Source: Pseudomonadota bacterium
GTDB lineage: Bacteria > Verrucomicrobiota > Verrucomicrobiia > Limisphaerales > SXTU01
Assembly: GCA_009924135.1 (NCBI GenBank)
Contig: RFSE01000042.1
Coordinates: 1-35,956, forward strand
Length of the DNA stretch: 35,956 nt
Direction: 5' to 3'
Below are positions 8,017 through 16,261 of this stretch, piece by piece. The notes under the pieces are model-generated. The model did not search any database, was not told the DNA's origin, and worked only from the letters and a program-made list of their open reading frames with translations. Both the position numbers and the translations under genes were made by a program. Each line of letters begins with the position of its first letter. Positions within the stretch are counted from its first letter, which is position 1.

Positions 8017-9171
8017 TTACACGTTGACCATCGGCGTGCTCGTTAAGTTTGGCAAGCCATCGGCACCTGCGGTGGCAGGCCACTCCTTCACGGCCTCATA
8101 AAACGTGTTCCGCTGCACCGGGATTCTGCCGGCTTCGCGGATGGCTTTTACCATTGCAGCCTCGGTCTGAAGCTGCGGGGATTGCGCGCCAGCCATGTGG
8201 AAAATGTGCTCCTCCACAATAGTCCCGTGAAGATCATCCGCGCCGTGGCTGAGGGCGACCTGTGCGAGCTTGAGGCCCATGCCGACCCAGTAGGCGGTGA
8301 TGTGATCGAAATTGTCGAGGTAGAGGCGGCTCACCGCGATGGTGCGAAGCTGGTCGAAACCCGTTGGCGGTGTGCGTACGGGGATGTCGTTGTTTTCAGG
8401 CTGGTAGGGCAGGGGAACGAAGCCGGTGAAACCATGCGTCTCGTCCTGCAACGCCCGCAGCAGGCTCAGGTGATGCACGCGGTCCTCGAGTTTCTCGATG
8501 TGGCCGAAGAGCATCGTGCAGGTGCTGCGGCCGCCGAGCCGGTGCCAGGTGCGGTGTACGTCGAGGTATTCCTCGGCGCTCTCCTTGCCGCGCGCGATGG
8601 CGTGGCGGACTTCCTTGCGGAAGATTTCTGCGCCGCCACCCGTGAGGGATTCGAGGCCGGCGGCTTTGAGTTCGATCAGCGTCTGCTCAACCGATTTCTT
8701 CGCCAGCCAGGCGAGGTGGAGGATTTCGATGGCGGTGAAGCACTTGAGTTGCAGGCGCGGGTCGAGGGCTTTCAGTGTCTTGAGGAAGTCCACGTAGTAG
8801 CTGAACGGCAGCGCGGGGTGCAGCCCGCCGACGATGTGCAGCTCCGTGATGCCCAGCGCGAGGGCCTCGCGGGCCTTCTGCACGATCTGCTCGATGGTCA
8901 GCTCGAAGCCGTCCTTGTCGCGCTTCTTGCGGGCGAACGAGCAGAACTGGCAGGAGAGGATGCAGTAGTTCGAGTAGTTGATGTAGCGGTTGAGGATGTA
9001 ACTGGCGCGGTTGCCCACCTTCCGCTGCCGCGCGAAGTCCGCGATGGCCCCGACGGCGTTGATGTCCCTGCTCTCAAAAAGGCGCAAGGCATCGGCGTCC
9101 GAAAGGCGCTCCCCGGCGACGACCTTGTCGTAGAGGTCGCGGAGCGCGCTGTGCTGGATGGCAAAACTCAT
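8017..9171 (-). CDS. mqnE: Aminofutalosine synthase MqnE (radical SAM)
   Basis: A 384-residue radical SAM enzyme that joins 3-enolpyruvylbenzoate with S-adenosylmethionine to give aminofutalosine, the step after MqnA. The radical SAM cluster motif is C70-x3-C74-x2-C77 (CILSCQFC). Family hallmarks follow: HIVGGLHPALPFSYYVDFLK, KCFTAIEI, GLESLTGGGAEIF, STCTMLFGHIE and FTGFVPLPYQPENN. These fit MqnE better than MqnC. The ATG at 9171 places the protein at normal family length; the frame is open further upstream but that part is unlike the family. No convincing Shine-Dalgarno sequence is present. It is followed after 69 bp by the HicB-like gene and then mqnA on the same strand, suggesting a short menaquinone operon. 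Confidence 0.93.
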   Translation of the reverse strand: MSFAIQHSALRDLYDKVVAGERLSDADALRLFESRDINAVGAIADFARQRKVGNRASYILNRYINYSNYCILSCQFCSFARKKRDKDGFELTIEQIVQKAREALALGITELHIVGGLHPALPFSYYVDFLKTLKALDPRLQLKCFTAIEILHLAWLAKKSVEQTLIELKAAGLESLTGGGAEIFRKEVRHAIARGKESAEEYLDVHRTWHRLGGRSTCTMLFGHIEKLEDRVHHLSLLRALQDETHGFTGFVPLPYQPENNDIPVRTPPTGFDQLRTIAVSRLYLDNFDHITAYWVGMGLKLAQVALSHGADDLHGTIVEEHIFHMAGAQSPQLQTEAAMVKAIREAGRIPVQRNTFYEAVKEWPATAGADGLPNLTSTPMVNV

Positions 9172-9339
9172 TCGGGGAGACAATGGCCCGAAAACGGTCC
9201 GCTGGCAAAACGAGACTTGCGGCGTTTGGCGTACGCTCGCTGGCCTGAGCGCCTGGACAAATGAACATTTACACGTCCACCCCACGCGCTTTTGCGATCG
9301 ATACCGCAAGGGATGGTCGAGCAGCAGTTTTGGCGGCAC

Positions 9340-10191
9340 CTATGCGTTTAGCGCCCCCGCCTCCGGACGGGCGACGAGGGAGACGAAGGAGCCGGGGGCT
9401 TCCGTGCCTTGACCGGTGGGGTGAAAGCTGTTCCCCGGATCGGTGGCGTCGAAACAGAACTGCCGGAACGCGCCGTTGGCATCGACCACGAAGGTGATCA
9501 TGCCCCAGCTCAGGCCGGCGGTCTCGGGCTGGCCGTCCCAAAGGCAGCCGGGTTTGGGTTGGTTGGCGCGGCAATCCACATAGGGCGGAGTAGAGTTGTG
9601 GAGGCTCTCGTGGGTGACAGTGGAACTGTCCGCTACGACGATGCCCACCAGCCGGTCGCCGTTCTCGGGATGGTAATCGAGGCTTTTCGCCTGAATGGCA
9701 GCGGGGTTGATGGGCATGCCGCCTTGCAACACGATCATGATGTGGCCGGTGTCACCTGCCGGGGCGTTGGCCGGATCAAAGGCAGTCATTTGAGCCCAGG
9801 TCAACGGCGCCCAAACCAGCACCTCACCCGGTTCCGCCTGGCCGACGGGCAGGGCGGTGAAGAGTGGTGCGGCCTGCTGGAAGTAGTTGCAGTAAATGTA
9901 GGCGCGCGGGTAGGGGCAAGGGTCCTGAGCGTAGTGGGCGTCCCGGTAGGCTTTGGCGGCCCGGTATCCGGGCATCGCCAACTGCTGTAGGACGTAGCTC
10001 ACCCAGCCGGAGCAGTCCGTGCGGGAGACATATTGGCCCTGGAGGCCCGGACACCCGAAGCCGGGCTGTGGCCCGTTGGCACTGACAAAGGGAACGTCAG
10101 TGGTGCCGTGGGCGTAGGAGTAAACCGTGGACCGGCTATTGAGGTTGACCTGGCTGACGAAGTTTTCGGCGAACTGGGAAAGTGCGTTCAT
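9340..10191 (-). CDS. NlpC/P60-like cysteine-peptidase-fold protein
   Basis: A 283-residue protein (from the ATG at 10191) of uncertain function. It carries a motif resembling the catalytic Cys of NlpC/P60 and CHAP amidases, SRTDCSGWVSYVLQQLAMPG, and a later His in DTGHIMIVLQG, the order seen in that papain-like fold. Many family members cut peptidoglycan peptides. No signal peptide or membrane segment is seen, so a cell-wall role is not certain. An alternative TTG start at 10242 would overlap the dxr stop (TTGA) and add 17 residues; the ATG is preferred only because it is the stronger codon. It probably shares the cdsA-dxr transcript. A cysteine peptidase or amidase is the best guess. Confidence 0.65.
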   Translation of the reverse strand: MNALSQFAENFVSQVNLNSRSTVYSYAHGTTDVPFVSANGPQPGFGCPGLQGQYVSRTDCSGWVSYVLQQLAMPGYRAAKAYRDAHYAQDPCPYPRAYIYCNYFQQAAPLFTALPVGQAEPGEVLVWAPLTWAQMTAFDPANAPAGDTGHIMIVLQGGMPINPAAIQAKSLDYHPENGDRLVGIVVADSSTVTHESLHNSTPPYVDCRANQPKPGCLWDGQPETAGLSWGMITFVVDANGAFRQFCFDATDPGNSFHPTGQGTEAPGSFVSLVARPEAGALNA

Positions 10192-10238
10192 GGGGAAAGC
10201 GGTTGTTGCGCCGAGGCTGCGCAATTCGCTTCCGTCCG

Positions 10239-11396
10239 TCAACCGCGTGCGCTGTTGAGGGTGTTGCGGCGTGCCCAGGTATCCGCTTCAAGGATTTGCG
10301 CCAGTGTGGGCTGCCTGACCACGCTGTGGGCATCCATCGTGCGGGCAACGGCATCTGAGATGTCGGTGAACTTGATCTGGCGGTTGCAGAAGGCTTCCAC
10401 GGCGACTTCGTTTGCGGCGTTGAGCACGGCGGGGAGCGTGCCTCCAATCTCACCGGCGCGGCGGGCGAGGTTGAGCGAGGGAAAGCGGTCGAGGTCAGGG
10501 TCCTCGAAGGTGAGGGTGCCGATCTTGGCGAAGTTCGTCTGCACGCGGTCGCTGCCGACGCGCTCGGGGTAGGTGAGGGCGTACTGAATGGGCAGGCACA
10601 TGTCCGGCGTGCTGAGCTGCGCGATGAGCGAGCCATCCACGAACTCGACCATCGAATGCACGATGCTCTGAGGGTGCACGACGATTTTCACGCGGTCCAT
10701 GCCGATGTCGAAGAGCCAGCGGGCCTCGATCATTTCGAGGCCCTTGTTGAAGAGCGTGGCGGAATCAATCGTGATCTTGCGGCCCATGACCCAGCTCGGG
10801 TGCTTCAGGGCGCGCTCAACGGTGATGTCCGGGAAGGATTCCTTCGGATGCAGCGTCTTGTCGCGGAAGGGGCCGCCGCTGGCGGTGAGCCAGAGGCTGC
10901 GGACGGAGTCGGAAGGCTTGCCGTCGAGGCACTGAAAGATCGCGGAGTGCTCGCTGTCCACGGCGAGGACTTTCACACCGTGCTTGCGGGCTTCGCTCAT
11001 GACGGTTTCGCCGGCCATCACGAGGATTTCCTTGGAGGCGATCGCGATATCCTTGCCGGCCCGGATGGCGGCAAGGGCGGGCTGCAATCCGGCGGTGCCG
11101 ACGATGGCGATGAGGACGATGTCGGCCTCGGGCATCGTGGCGAGCTGGATCAACCCTTCGTTCCCGGCGTGGACGGTGACGCGGGTGCCGAGGCTGGCCT
11201 GGAGTTCCTGGGCCACGGCGGGATCGGTGATGGAGATGGCGGCGGGCTGATACTTCAGGGTTTGCTCGAGCAGCAGCTTGGCATTGCCCCCGGCGGCCAT
11301 GCCGAGGATGCGCAGGCGGTCGGGGAGATCATCCGCGACCTTGAGGGTGCTGGTGCCGATGGAGCCGGTGCTGCCGAGCAGGACAACGTTTTTCAT
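10239..11396 (-). CDS. dxr: 1-deoxy-D-xylulose 5-phosphate reductoisomerase
   Basis: A 385-residue enzyme of the non-mevalonate isoprenoid pathway that converts 1-deoxyxylulose 5-phosphate to 2-C-methylerythritol 4-phosphate with NADPH. Visible marks are the N-terminal NADPH site VLLGSTGSIGTSTLKV, the metal-binding segment VDSEHSAIFQCL, the phosphate-binding and catalytic region (LTASGGPFRD, HPSWVMGRKITIDSATLFNKGLE in two adjacent stretches) and the C-terminal helical domain ending in RNTLNSARG. The length is normal. The ATG at 11396 is preferred to an in-frame GTG at 11405, because the family begins with MKNVVLLGSTGS. The start codon overlaps the left end of the GxxExxY cassette, so its leader has been replaced by cassette sequence. 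The cdsA-dxr order is common in bacteria. Confidence 0.97.
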   Translation of the reverse strand: MKNVVLLGSTGSIGTSTLKVADDLPDRLRILGMAAGGNAKLLLEQTLKYQPAAISITDPAVAQELQASLGTRVTVHAGNEGLIQLATMPEADIVLIAIVGTAGLQPALAAIRAGKDIAIASKEILVMAGETVMSEARKHGVKVLAVDSEHSAIFQCLDGKPSDSVRSLWLTASGGPFRDKTLHPKESFPDITVERALKHPSWVMGRKITIDSATLFNKGLEMIEARWLFDIGMDRVKIVVHPQSIVHSMVEFVDGSLIAQLSTPDMCLPIQYALTYPERVGSDRVQTNFAKIGTLTFEDPDLDRFPSLNLARRAGEIGGTLPAVLNAANEVAVEAFCNRQIKFTDISDAVARTMDAHSVVRQPTLAQILEADTWARRNTLNSARG

Positions 11397-11410
11397 TTTA
11401 GCCACAGATG
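11395..11410. repeat. Left terminal inverted repeat of the GxxExxY cassette
   Basis: ATTTTAGCCACAGATG matches, in inverted orientation, 11838-11853 (one mismatch in 16). Beyond it the sequence continues with further CACAG-type units to about 11431. It overlaps the dxr start codon. Confidence 0.8.
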
Positions 11411-11435
11411 GACACAGAAAAGCACAGATGAAAAC

Positions 11436-11840
11436 TCAGACAACCATGCGTTTAAATTCTAGTTTGGCACGACCGAAATTGATCAGGTAGCCGAGGCGGA
11501 TGCGGGTGCCTTTGAGTTCGTTGAGCAGTTGGGCTTCGTGGGCGGGCTCATATTCGGGGGCAGTTTTCAGTTCGACGATGATCTGGTCAGCCACGAGCAG
11601 GTCCGCAGCGTAATCGCCGACAATTGCGCCCTTATAGTGGACTTGGAGCTTGGGCTCCAGTTCAGCTTTCAACATACGCTGGGCGAGTTCAACCTGCAGG
11701 GCGCGTTGATAAACGCGTTCGAGAAAGCCATAGCCGAGCACCTTGTGAACTTCGAACGCAGCCCCGATGAGTTCGCGGGTAAGTGGCTCCAGCGAATAAT
11801 CCTTCGCTCCACTCCCCATCTGTGTCCCATCTGTGTTCAT
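11436..11840 (-). CDS. GxxExxY protein (PD-(D/E)XK nuclease-like family)
   Basis: A 134-residue protein of the GxxExxY family (Pfam PDDEXK_3). The name-giving motif is G38-F-L-E41-R-V-Y44. A PD-(D/E)XK-like active-site pattern follows: D80 in DYAADLLV, then E90-L-K92. The biological role of the family is not established; a nuclease fold is predicted. The start codon and first nine residues (MNTDGTQMG) are encoded by the CACAGATG repeat at the cassette end, so the repeat supplies the initiation region. The gene fills a cassette of about 460 bp bounded by inverted repeats and lies, in the same direction, between cdsA and dxr, where it must be co-transcribed. The stop is at 11436, just inside the left repeat block. 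Confidence 0.88.
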   Translation of the reverse strand: MNTDGTQMGSGAKDYSLEPLTRELIGAAFEVHKVLGYGFLERVYQRALQVELAQRMLKAELEPKLQVHYKGAIVGDYAADLLVADQIIVELKTAPEYEPAHEAQLLNELKGTRIRLGYLINFGRAKLEFKRMVV

Positions 11841-11853
11841 CTGTGGCCAAAAT
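11838..11853. repeat. Right terminal inverted repeat of the GxxExxY cassette
   Basis: CATCTGTGGCCAAAAT is the inverted counterpart of 11395-11410. Together with two further CATCTGTG units from 11817 it forms the right end of the cassette. Its last base is the first base of the cdsA stop triplet on the complementary strand (11853-11855). Confidence 0.8.
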
Positions 11854-12803
11854 CAATGAGTGAGCACATGACGGAGGTAGAGATACATCAGGGGCGCGTT
11901 GAACAGGAGGCTGTCGAGCAGGTCCAGGATGCCGCCAATGCCGGGGAAGTAGCCGCCGGAATCTTTTACGCCGGCTTCACGCTTGAAGAGGGACTCGATG
12001 AGGTCGCCGATGACTGCCGCGATGCTGAGGATGACGCCGAGGATGATCGCGTGCGTGACAGTCATGCCGTAGAGCTTGCCGCCTGCGAAGTGCGCGAAGG
12101 CCAGGCTGGCACCCGTGGAGATAACCACCGCGCCGCCGAAGCCTTCCCATGTCTTACCCGGGCTGATGCGCGGGATCATCTTGTGCCGGCCGATGAGCGA
12201 TCCCGTGCAATACGCGCCCACATCGCTGAACTTGGTCACGACGATGAAGTAAAGCACGTAGAAGGTCCCGGCATCTTTCGCAGCGGCGACCGGGAAGCGG
12301 AAGAACTCGATCTTCTGGATGAAATTTAGCAGCCACGGCACATACATGAGCCCGAGCAGGGTCGTGGCCATGGCCACGATGCCGTGCGGGTTGTCTTTGG
12401 CGATGAACTGCCGGATGCACAGGCCCAGGACAAACAGGATGAGGAAGATGGTTTCAAAGTCATTCACGCGCGCGGGTGAGTCGTGAATGCCCAGCGTCCC
12501 TTTGCAGTGGAGGAAGGTGCCCGCCACCATCAGCAGGCCCGCGGCCATGCCGAACTTGCGGAAGCAGACCAGGCCGCGCGTGCGGACCAGCCCGTAAAAC
12601 TCGAACATCCCGCACGCCGCCAGCAGCAGCATGATGAGGATGAAGACCAAGTCCGAGACGGTCTGGTTCCCGCAGAAGAGCGCGCCGAGCACGACGGTCC
12701 ACAAGGCAAGGGTGCTGGTCAGACGGCGGACAAAGACCTGCCCTTTGGAAGGGGCGGCCGGGGTCGGCGACGGCGCAGCCGGCGTAGGCGTCTCGTTGGA
12801 CAT
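11853..12803 (-). CDS. cdsA: Phosphatidate cytidylyltransferase
   Basis: A 316-residue polytopic inner-membrane enzyme that makes CDP-diacylglycerol from phosphatidate and CTP, the entry point to phospholipid head-group synthesis. After a Pro/Ala-rich cytoplasmic N-terminus (residues 1-20) there are several hydrophobic segments. The conserved C-terminal half holds TKFSDVGAYCTGSLIGRHKM, PRISPGKTWEGFGGA and the signature region SLFKREAGVKDSGGYFPG followed by IGGILDLLDSL. The signature differs from the textbook form: Ile stands in place of His in PGHGG and Leu in place of Arg in the LDR position. The length is slightly above the usual 270-300. The ATG at 12803 is the only good start. It heads the run cdsA - GxxExxY - dxr - NlpC-like. 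Confidence 0.94.
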   Translation of the reverse strand: MSNETPTPAAPSPTPAAPSKGQVFVRRLTSTLALWTVVLGALFCGNQTVSDLVFILIMLLLAACGMFEFYGLVRTRGLVCFRKFGMAAGLLMVAGTFLHCKGTLGIHDSPARVNDFETIFLILFVLGLCIRQFIAKDNPHGIVAMATTLLGLMYVPWLLNFIQKIEFFRFPVAAAKDAGTFYVLYFIVVTKFSDVGAYCTGSLIGRHKMIPRISPGKTWEGFGGAVVISTGASLAFAHFAGGKLYGMTVTHAIILGVILSIAAVIGDLIESLFKREAGVKDSGGYFPGIGGILDLLDSLLFNAPLMYLYLRHVLTH

Positions 12804-12849
12804 GCGGCGGCGAAGGTAGCGAGCGATCGGGACGGTTGAAAGCGGAACC

Positions 12850-13060
12850 TTCGCGAAGGGCGCATCTTGGCACTGCCCCCGGAGCGCGGCTGTTTCCTGC
12901 TTGGCGCGGAATCAGCCACAGCAACGTTAGAATATCGAGGAAATGGAACACATCAACGCCTCCAGCCAGGCGCAGCCGCTGCGGCTGGTCTCCGCGACAC
13001 AGCCGCGCTCCGGAAGTTTTCGTTCCTCGGGGGCAGTGTCGAGATAAGCCCCTTCGCGAA
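12850..13060. repeat. Large interrupted inverted repeat between cdsA and the ClpN gene
   Basis: The divergent intergenic space (12804-13162) has no gene. The left arm (12850-12893) recurs inverted at 12999-13060: TTCGCGAAGGG (12850) with 13050-13060, CACTGCCCCC (12871-12880) with 13029-13038, and a perfect 15-mer CCGGAGCGCGGCTGT (12879-12893) with 12999-13013. The right arm carries an extra stretch of about 17 bases. Between them lies a further palindrome (12973-12987). It looks like a mobile palindromic repeat or the remains of two inverted copies. No promoter could be assigned. Confidence 0.7.
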
Positions 13061-13162
13061 CCCATCCACCCAAAACAGTTGCCATCCAAATCCGGGCAAC
13101 GTATGCCCAATGCTGTTCACAAGCCGTAAACTGGTGTGGCGTCCAAAAGAGAAAGAAGATTG

Positions 13163-14689
13163 ATGAGCTTCTGGGACAAAATTCGCGACTGGTTTAACGC
13201 CTGCGAAACTTCTGGGCCGAGGATGTGCAATTTTACGCCACGAGCCCAACAGGTGCTGGCACTCGCGCGGAAGGAGGCCGACCGCCTTCACCATGATTTC
13301 GTGGGAACCGAGCATCTGCTCCTAGGTCTGTTCAAATTGAGGAATGGCGTTGCAACCAACGTTTTGCAGAACTTGGGCCTCAATCTGGAAGCCGCTCGCC
13401 TCCAGATTGAAAGCCTCTCTTGCGCAAGTCCCGATCCGAAGCAATTCGGGAACATTCCTTTCACGCCAGGTGTAAAGCATGTACTTGAACTCGCCTCCGA
13501 GCAGGCCAAGGCACTACAGCACACCTACGTCAGCACCGAGCACATTCTCCTGGGACTATTGCTGGAAGGAGACGGAATCGCGGCAAAGGTAGTCTTGGGA
13601 ATGGGCATTAGCATTAAGCAGGTACGCGAGGAAATCCTTAAGGAATTGGACCTCGACCTGATGGTTGATTGCATTGCAACGACTGAACCGTCGCCCGTGC
13701 AGTTGGGGTCGGCCTTTGACACAGATCTCAGTGGCAATTTCACGCCGCGCGCTCAGCAGGTGCTGGCGCTCGCACGGATTGAAGCGAACCGATTTCAGCA
13801 CAACTTCGTTGGCACCGAGCATCTGCTTCTCGGGGTGATCAAATTGGGGCAGGGCACCGCCGTCACAGTGTTGCAGAAGATGGGCCATGATCTCGGGGCT
13901 GTTCGCTTCCAGATCGAACATCTCTCTTGCGTCGGTCAAGATCAGAGTCAGGCCGGCAACATCCCCTACACGCCCCGCGTGAAGAAGGTTCTCGCACTCG
14001 CCTCGAGAGAGGCCAAGGCGCTGAAACACACTTATCTCGGCACCGAGCACATCCTTTTGGGCCTGTTGCGCGAGGGTGATGGAGTTGCGGCCAAGTTGCT
14101 CCGGAGCTTGGGCGTTGATATCGAACAGGTGCGTCAGGAAATCCAGAAGGAACTCAGCCCAGTCCAGCCCGTTGACCGCATTATATTTCCTGAGCCACCG
14201 CAGGCGTACCGGGTGTCCGCATCTGAAGCGGGTCTCAGCGAAAATTTCACCCCACGCGCGCAAAGGGTGCTCGGCTTCGCGCGTGAAGAGGCGAGCCTCT
14301 TCAATGACAAATTCGTCGGTCCTGAGCACGTTCTCCTTGGCCTGATGAAACTGGGGGGAGGCGTCGCGTTCAACGTTTTACAGAAGCAGGGGATTGATTA
14401 CGCTGGCATTCGTCTGGAGATCGGAAATGGCAACAGTGTCGTTGCTGGTGAAAAAGAGGCTGGGAACATTCCTTTCACGCCGAGTGTCAAAAGAGCGCTC
14501 TCATTCGCTTCGGAGGAGGCCAAGGCGCTGAATCACACTTATGTCGGCACAGAGCACGTCCTTCTCGGGCTGATACGCGAGGGCGACGGGGTTGCGGCCA
14601 AGGTGCTCCAGGGCCTGGGCATCGATCCCAAACGAGTGCGCCATGAAATCATGAAGGAACTGGACCCGCACTTTCCGCCGCAAAGCTGA
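13163..14689 (+). CDS. Triple tandem ClpC-type N-domain protein without ATPase
   Basis: A 508-residue protein built from three copies of the double Clp N-domain that ClpA/ClpC proteins use to bind adaptors and substrates. Units begin near residues 23, 192 and 360 (NFTPRAQQVLALAR twice, NFTPRAQRVLGFAR once); each has two half-repeats, the first with a GTEHLLLG- or GPEHVLLG-like loop and the second beginning NIPFTP or NIPYTP and including TEHILLGL or TEHVLLGL. Six half-domains are seen. No Walker A or B motif, middle domain or ClpP-binding loop is present, so the protein cannot unfold substrates itself. The linkers between units also resemble one another, which points to tandem duplication of about 504 bp. 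The ATG at 13163 follows a purine-rich stretch (AGAGAAAGAAG) and is better than the GTG at 13136. Codon composition is less GC-rich than in its neighbours. Role unknown; an adaptor or decoy for Clp is inference. Confidence 0.88.
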   Translation: MSFWDKIRDWFNACETSGPRMCNFTPRAQQVLALARKEADRLHHDFVGTEHLLLGLFKLRNGVATNVLQNLGLNLEAARLQIESLSCASPDPKQFGNIPFTPGVKHVLELASEQAKALQHTYVSTEHILLGLLLEGDGIAAKVVLGMGISIKQVREEILKELDLDLMVDCIATTEPSPVQLGSAFDTDLSGNFTPRAQQVLALARIEANRFQHNFVGTEHLLLGVIKLGQGTAVTVLQKMGHDLGAVRFQIEHLSCVGQDQSQAGNIPYTPRVKKVLALASREAKALKHTYLGTEHILLGLLREGDGVAAKLLRSLGVDIEQVRQEIQKELSPVQPVDRIIFPEPPQAYRVSASEAGLSENFTPRAQRVLGFAREEASLFNDKFVGPEHVLLGLMKLGGGVAFNVLQKQGIDYAGIRLEIGNGNSVVAGEKEAGNIPFTPSVKRALSFASEEAKALNHTYVGTEHVLLGLIREGDGVAAKVLQGLGIDPKRVRHEIMKELDPHFPPQS

Positions 14690-14759
14690 CGATGATTACC
14701 CTGCATGGGTATCCAATGTTATTGCCTTCGCGCGCTATTGGTCGTAAGCCCATGTCCGC

Positions 14760-16142
14760 ATGGATGAATTTGCACCACGCCCGCGTCCGGGCGAATTTCA
14801 GTCGCTGCCGCGTCGCGCCCCCCGGCCGGAACGCCCCGAGTTCCGGGAGCGCCGGGATTTCCGTCCGCGTCCGCCTGCCGGCGAGTTCGCGGAACGCCCG
14901 CGTTCGCGGCCTGATTCCTTCGAGCCACGCGGTGTTTCTGAGGCCCGTCCCGAGCGGCGTCCCACGGGTCCGCCCGCGGGCGTGACCTGGCCTGCGCCGT
15001 GGGTGCAGCTCAAGTATTTCACCAACCAGCCCACGCTTTACCCGGCCATGATCGCAGGCGCGTCGCCGGACGCGAAGCCCGGCGATTTCGTCGCGGTATT
15101 TGATCGCGATGGCAAGCGTTTCGGCAGCGGCCTGTGGAATCCCAAGGCGCGCGTGCCGCTGCGGGTGTTGCATCACGGCGAGGATGCCGTGGGTGAGGAG
15201 TTGTTCGAGACCTTGCTCACACGGGCCTTGGATCTGCGGGTGGACCTGCTTGGACTCAATGAGTCCACGGACGCCTTCCGCGTCGTCTCATCTGACGGCG
15301 ACGGCTTGAGCGGCCTGGTGGTGGACCGTTACGGCGACACTTTGAGCGTGGAAGTGCACAGCCTGGGGATGTTTCTAAGGCTCGGCAAACTGCTGCCGCT
15401 CATCCACCAACGGCTGGGTACCAAACGGCAGGTCATCTCAGTGGATGATTTTATCGCGCGCGTCGAGGGCATCCGCTTCGCGGGGGCGAACGACGTGCGG
15501 TCCGTGAAAATCCGCGAGTACGGCGTGCGTTACGAGGTGAACTTCGAGTCCGGGCACAAGACCGGTTTCTTCTGCGACCAGCGCGAGAACCGCCGCAAGC
15601 TCGCGACCTTCGTGAAGGGCAAGCGCGTGCTCGACTGCTGCTGTTACACCGGCGGCTTCGCCCTGGCGGCGAAAGTGCTCGGCGGGGCGGAGGAAGTGAC
15701 GGCCGTAGACCTGGACGAGAAAGCCATCGAACAGGCGAAGCGCAACGCCAACCTGAACCAGGCGCGCATCGAATGGGTGCACTGCGACGCGTTTTCTTTC
15801 GCCCGCCAGATGCAGCGCAACAACACGCGCTGGCCCGTGGTGGTGCTCGACCCGCCCAAGTTCATCCACAGCCGCGAAGAGGAACTGGAAGGCCGGCGGA
15901 AATACGAGGACTTGAACGGCATGGGCATGAACGTGCTGGAGCCCGGCGGTTTGCTGGTGACGTGCTCCTGTTCCGGTCTCATCGACATGGAAGGCTTCGA
16001 GCAGTTGGTGGCGCGCGGGGCGCAACGGCTCGGCAAGAAGTTGCAGTTCCTCGACCGCACCGGTCCCGGCGCCGACCACCCGGTGATGGCGAATTGTCCG
16101 GAGAGCCGCTATCTCAAGGTCATCTGGGCGCGCGTTTGGTGA
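14760..16142 (+). CDS. rlmI: RlmI-type 23S rRNA cytosine-5 methyltransferase with Pro/Arg-rich extension
   Basis: A 460-residue class I SAM-dependent methyltransferase of the RlmI family (in E. coli, 23S rRNA m5C1962). Residues 1-75 are a disordered, Pro/Arg/Glu-rich tail that is not part of the usual protein and may bind RNA. A PUA-like domain follows (PGDFVAVFDRDGKRFGSGLWNP), then the linker FRVVSSDGDGLSGLVVDRYG and the Rossmann-like domain: HKTGFFCDQRENRR, SAM motif I VLDCCCYTGGFALAA, acidic motif II VTAVDLDEKAI, motif IV VVLDPPKF and LVTCSCSG with the candidate catalytic Cys. Typical length is about 390-400, so the tail explains the excess. The start is ATG 14760; a downstream start removing part of the tail cannot be excluded. 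The exact rRNA position is inferred from family only. Confidence 0.9.
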   Translation: MDEFAPRPRPGEFQSLPRRAPRPERPEFRERRDFRPRPPAGEFAERPRSRPDSFEPRGVSEARPERRPTGPPAGVTWPAPWVQLKYFTNQPTLYPAMIAGASPDAKPGDFVAVFDRDGKRFGSGLWNPKARVPLRVLHHGEDAVGEELFETLLTRALDLRVDLLGLNESTDAFRVVSSDGDGLSGLVVDRYGDTLSVEVHSLGMFLRLGKLLPLIHQRLGTKRQVISVDDFIARVEGIRFAGANDVRSVKIREYGVRYEVNFESGHKTGFFCDQRENRRKLATFVKGKRVLDCCCYTGGFALAAKVLGGAEEVTAVDLDEKAIEQAKRNANLNQARIEWVHCDAFSFARQMQRNNTRWPVVVLDPPKFIHSREEELEGRRKYEDLNGMGMNVLEPGGLLVTCSCSGLIDMEGFEQLVARGAQRLGKKLQFLDRTGPGADHPVMANCPESRYLKVIWARVW

Positions 16143-16261
16143 GCCGCGATATCGGTCAGGTTTACGCTTGAACGAGCGCAAAGTTGAGTTAACAGCGAGG
16201 GAATGCGCTCAACTGGCTAGACCACGTCGTTTGGGTGCCTTTGTTCAACCAGGCACGGCCT

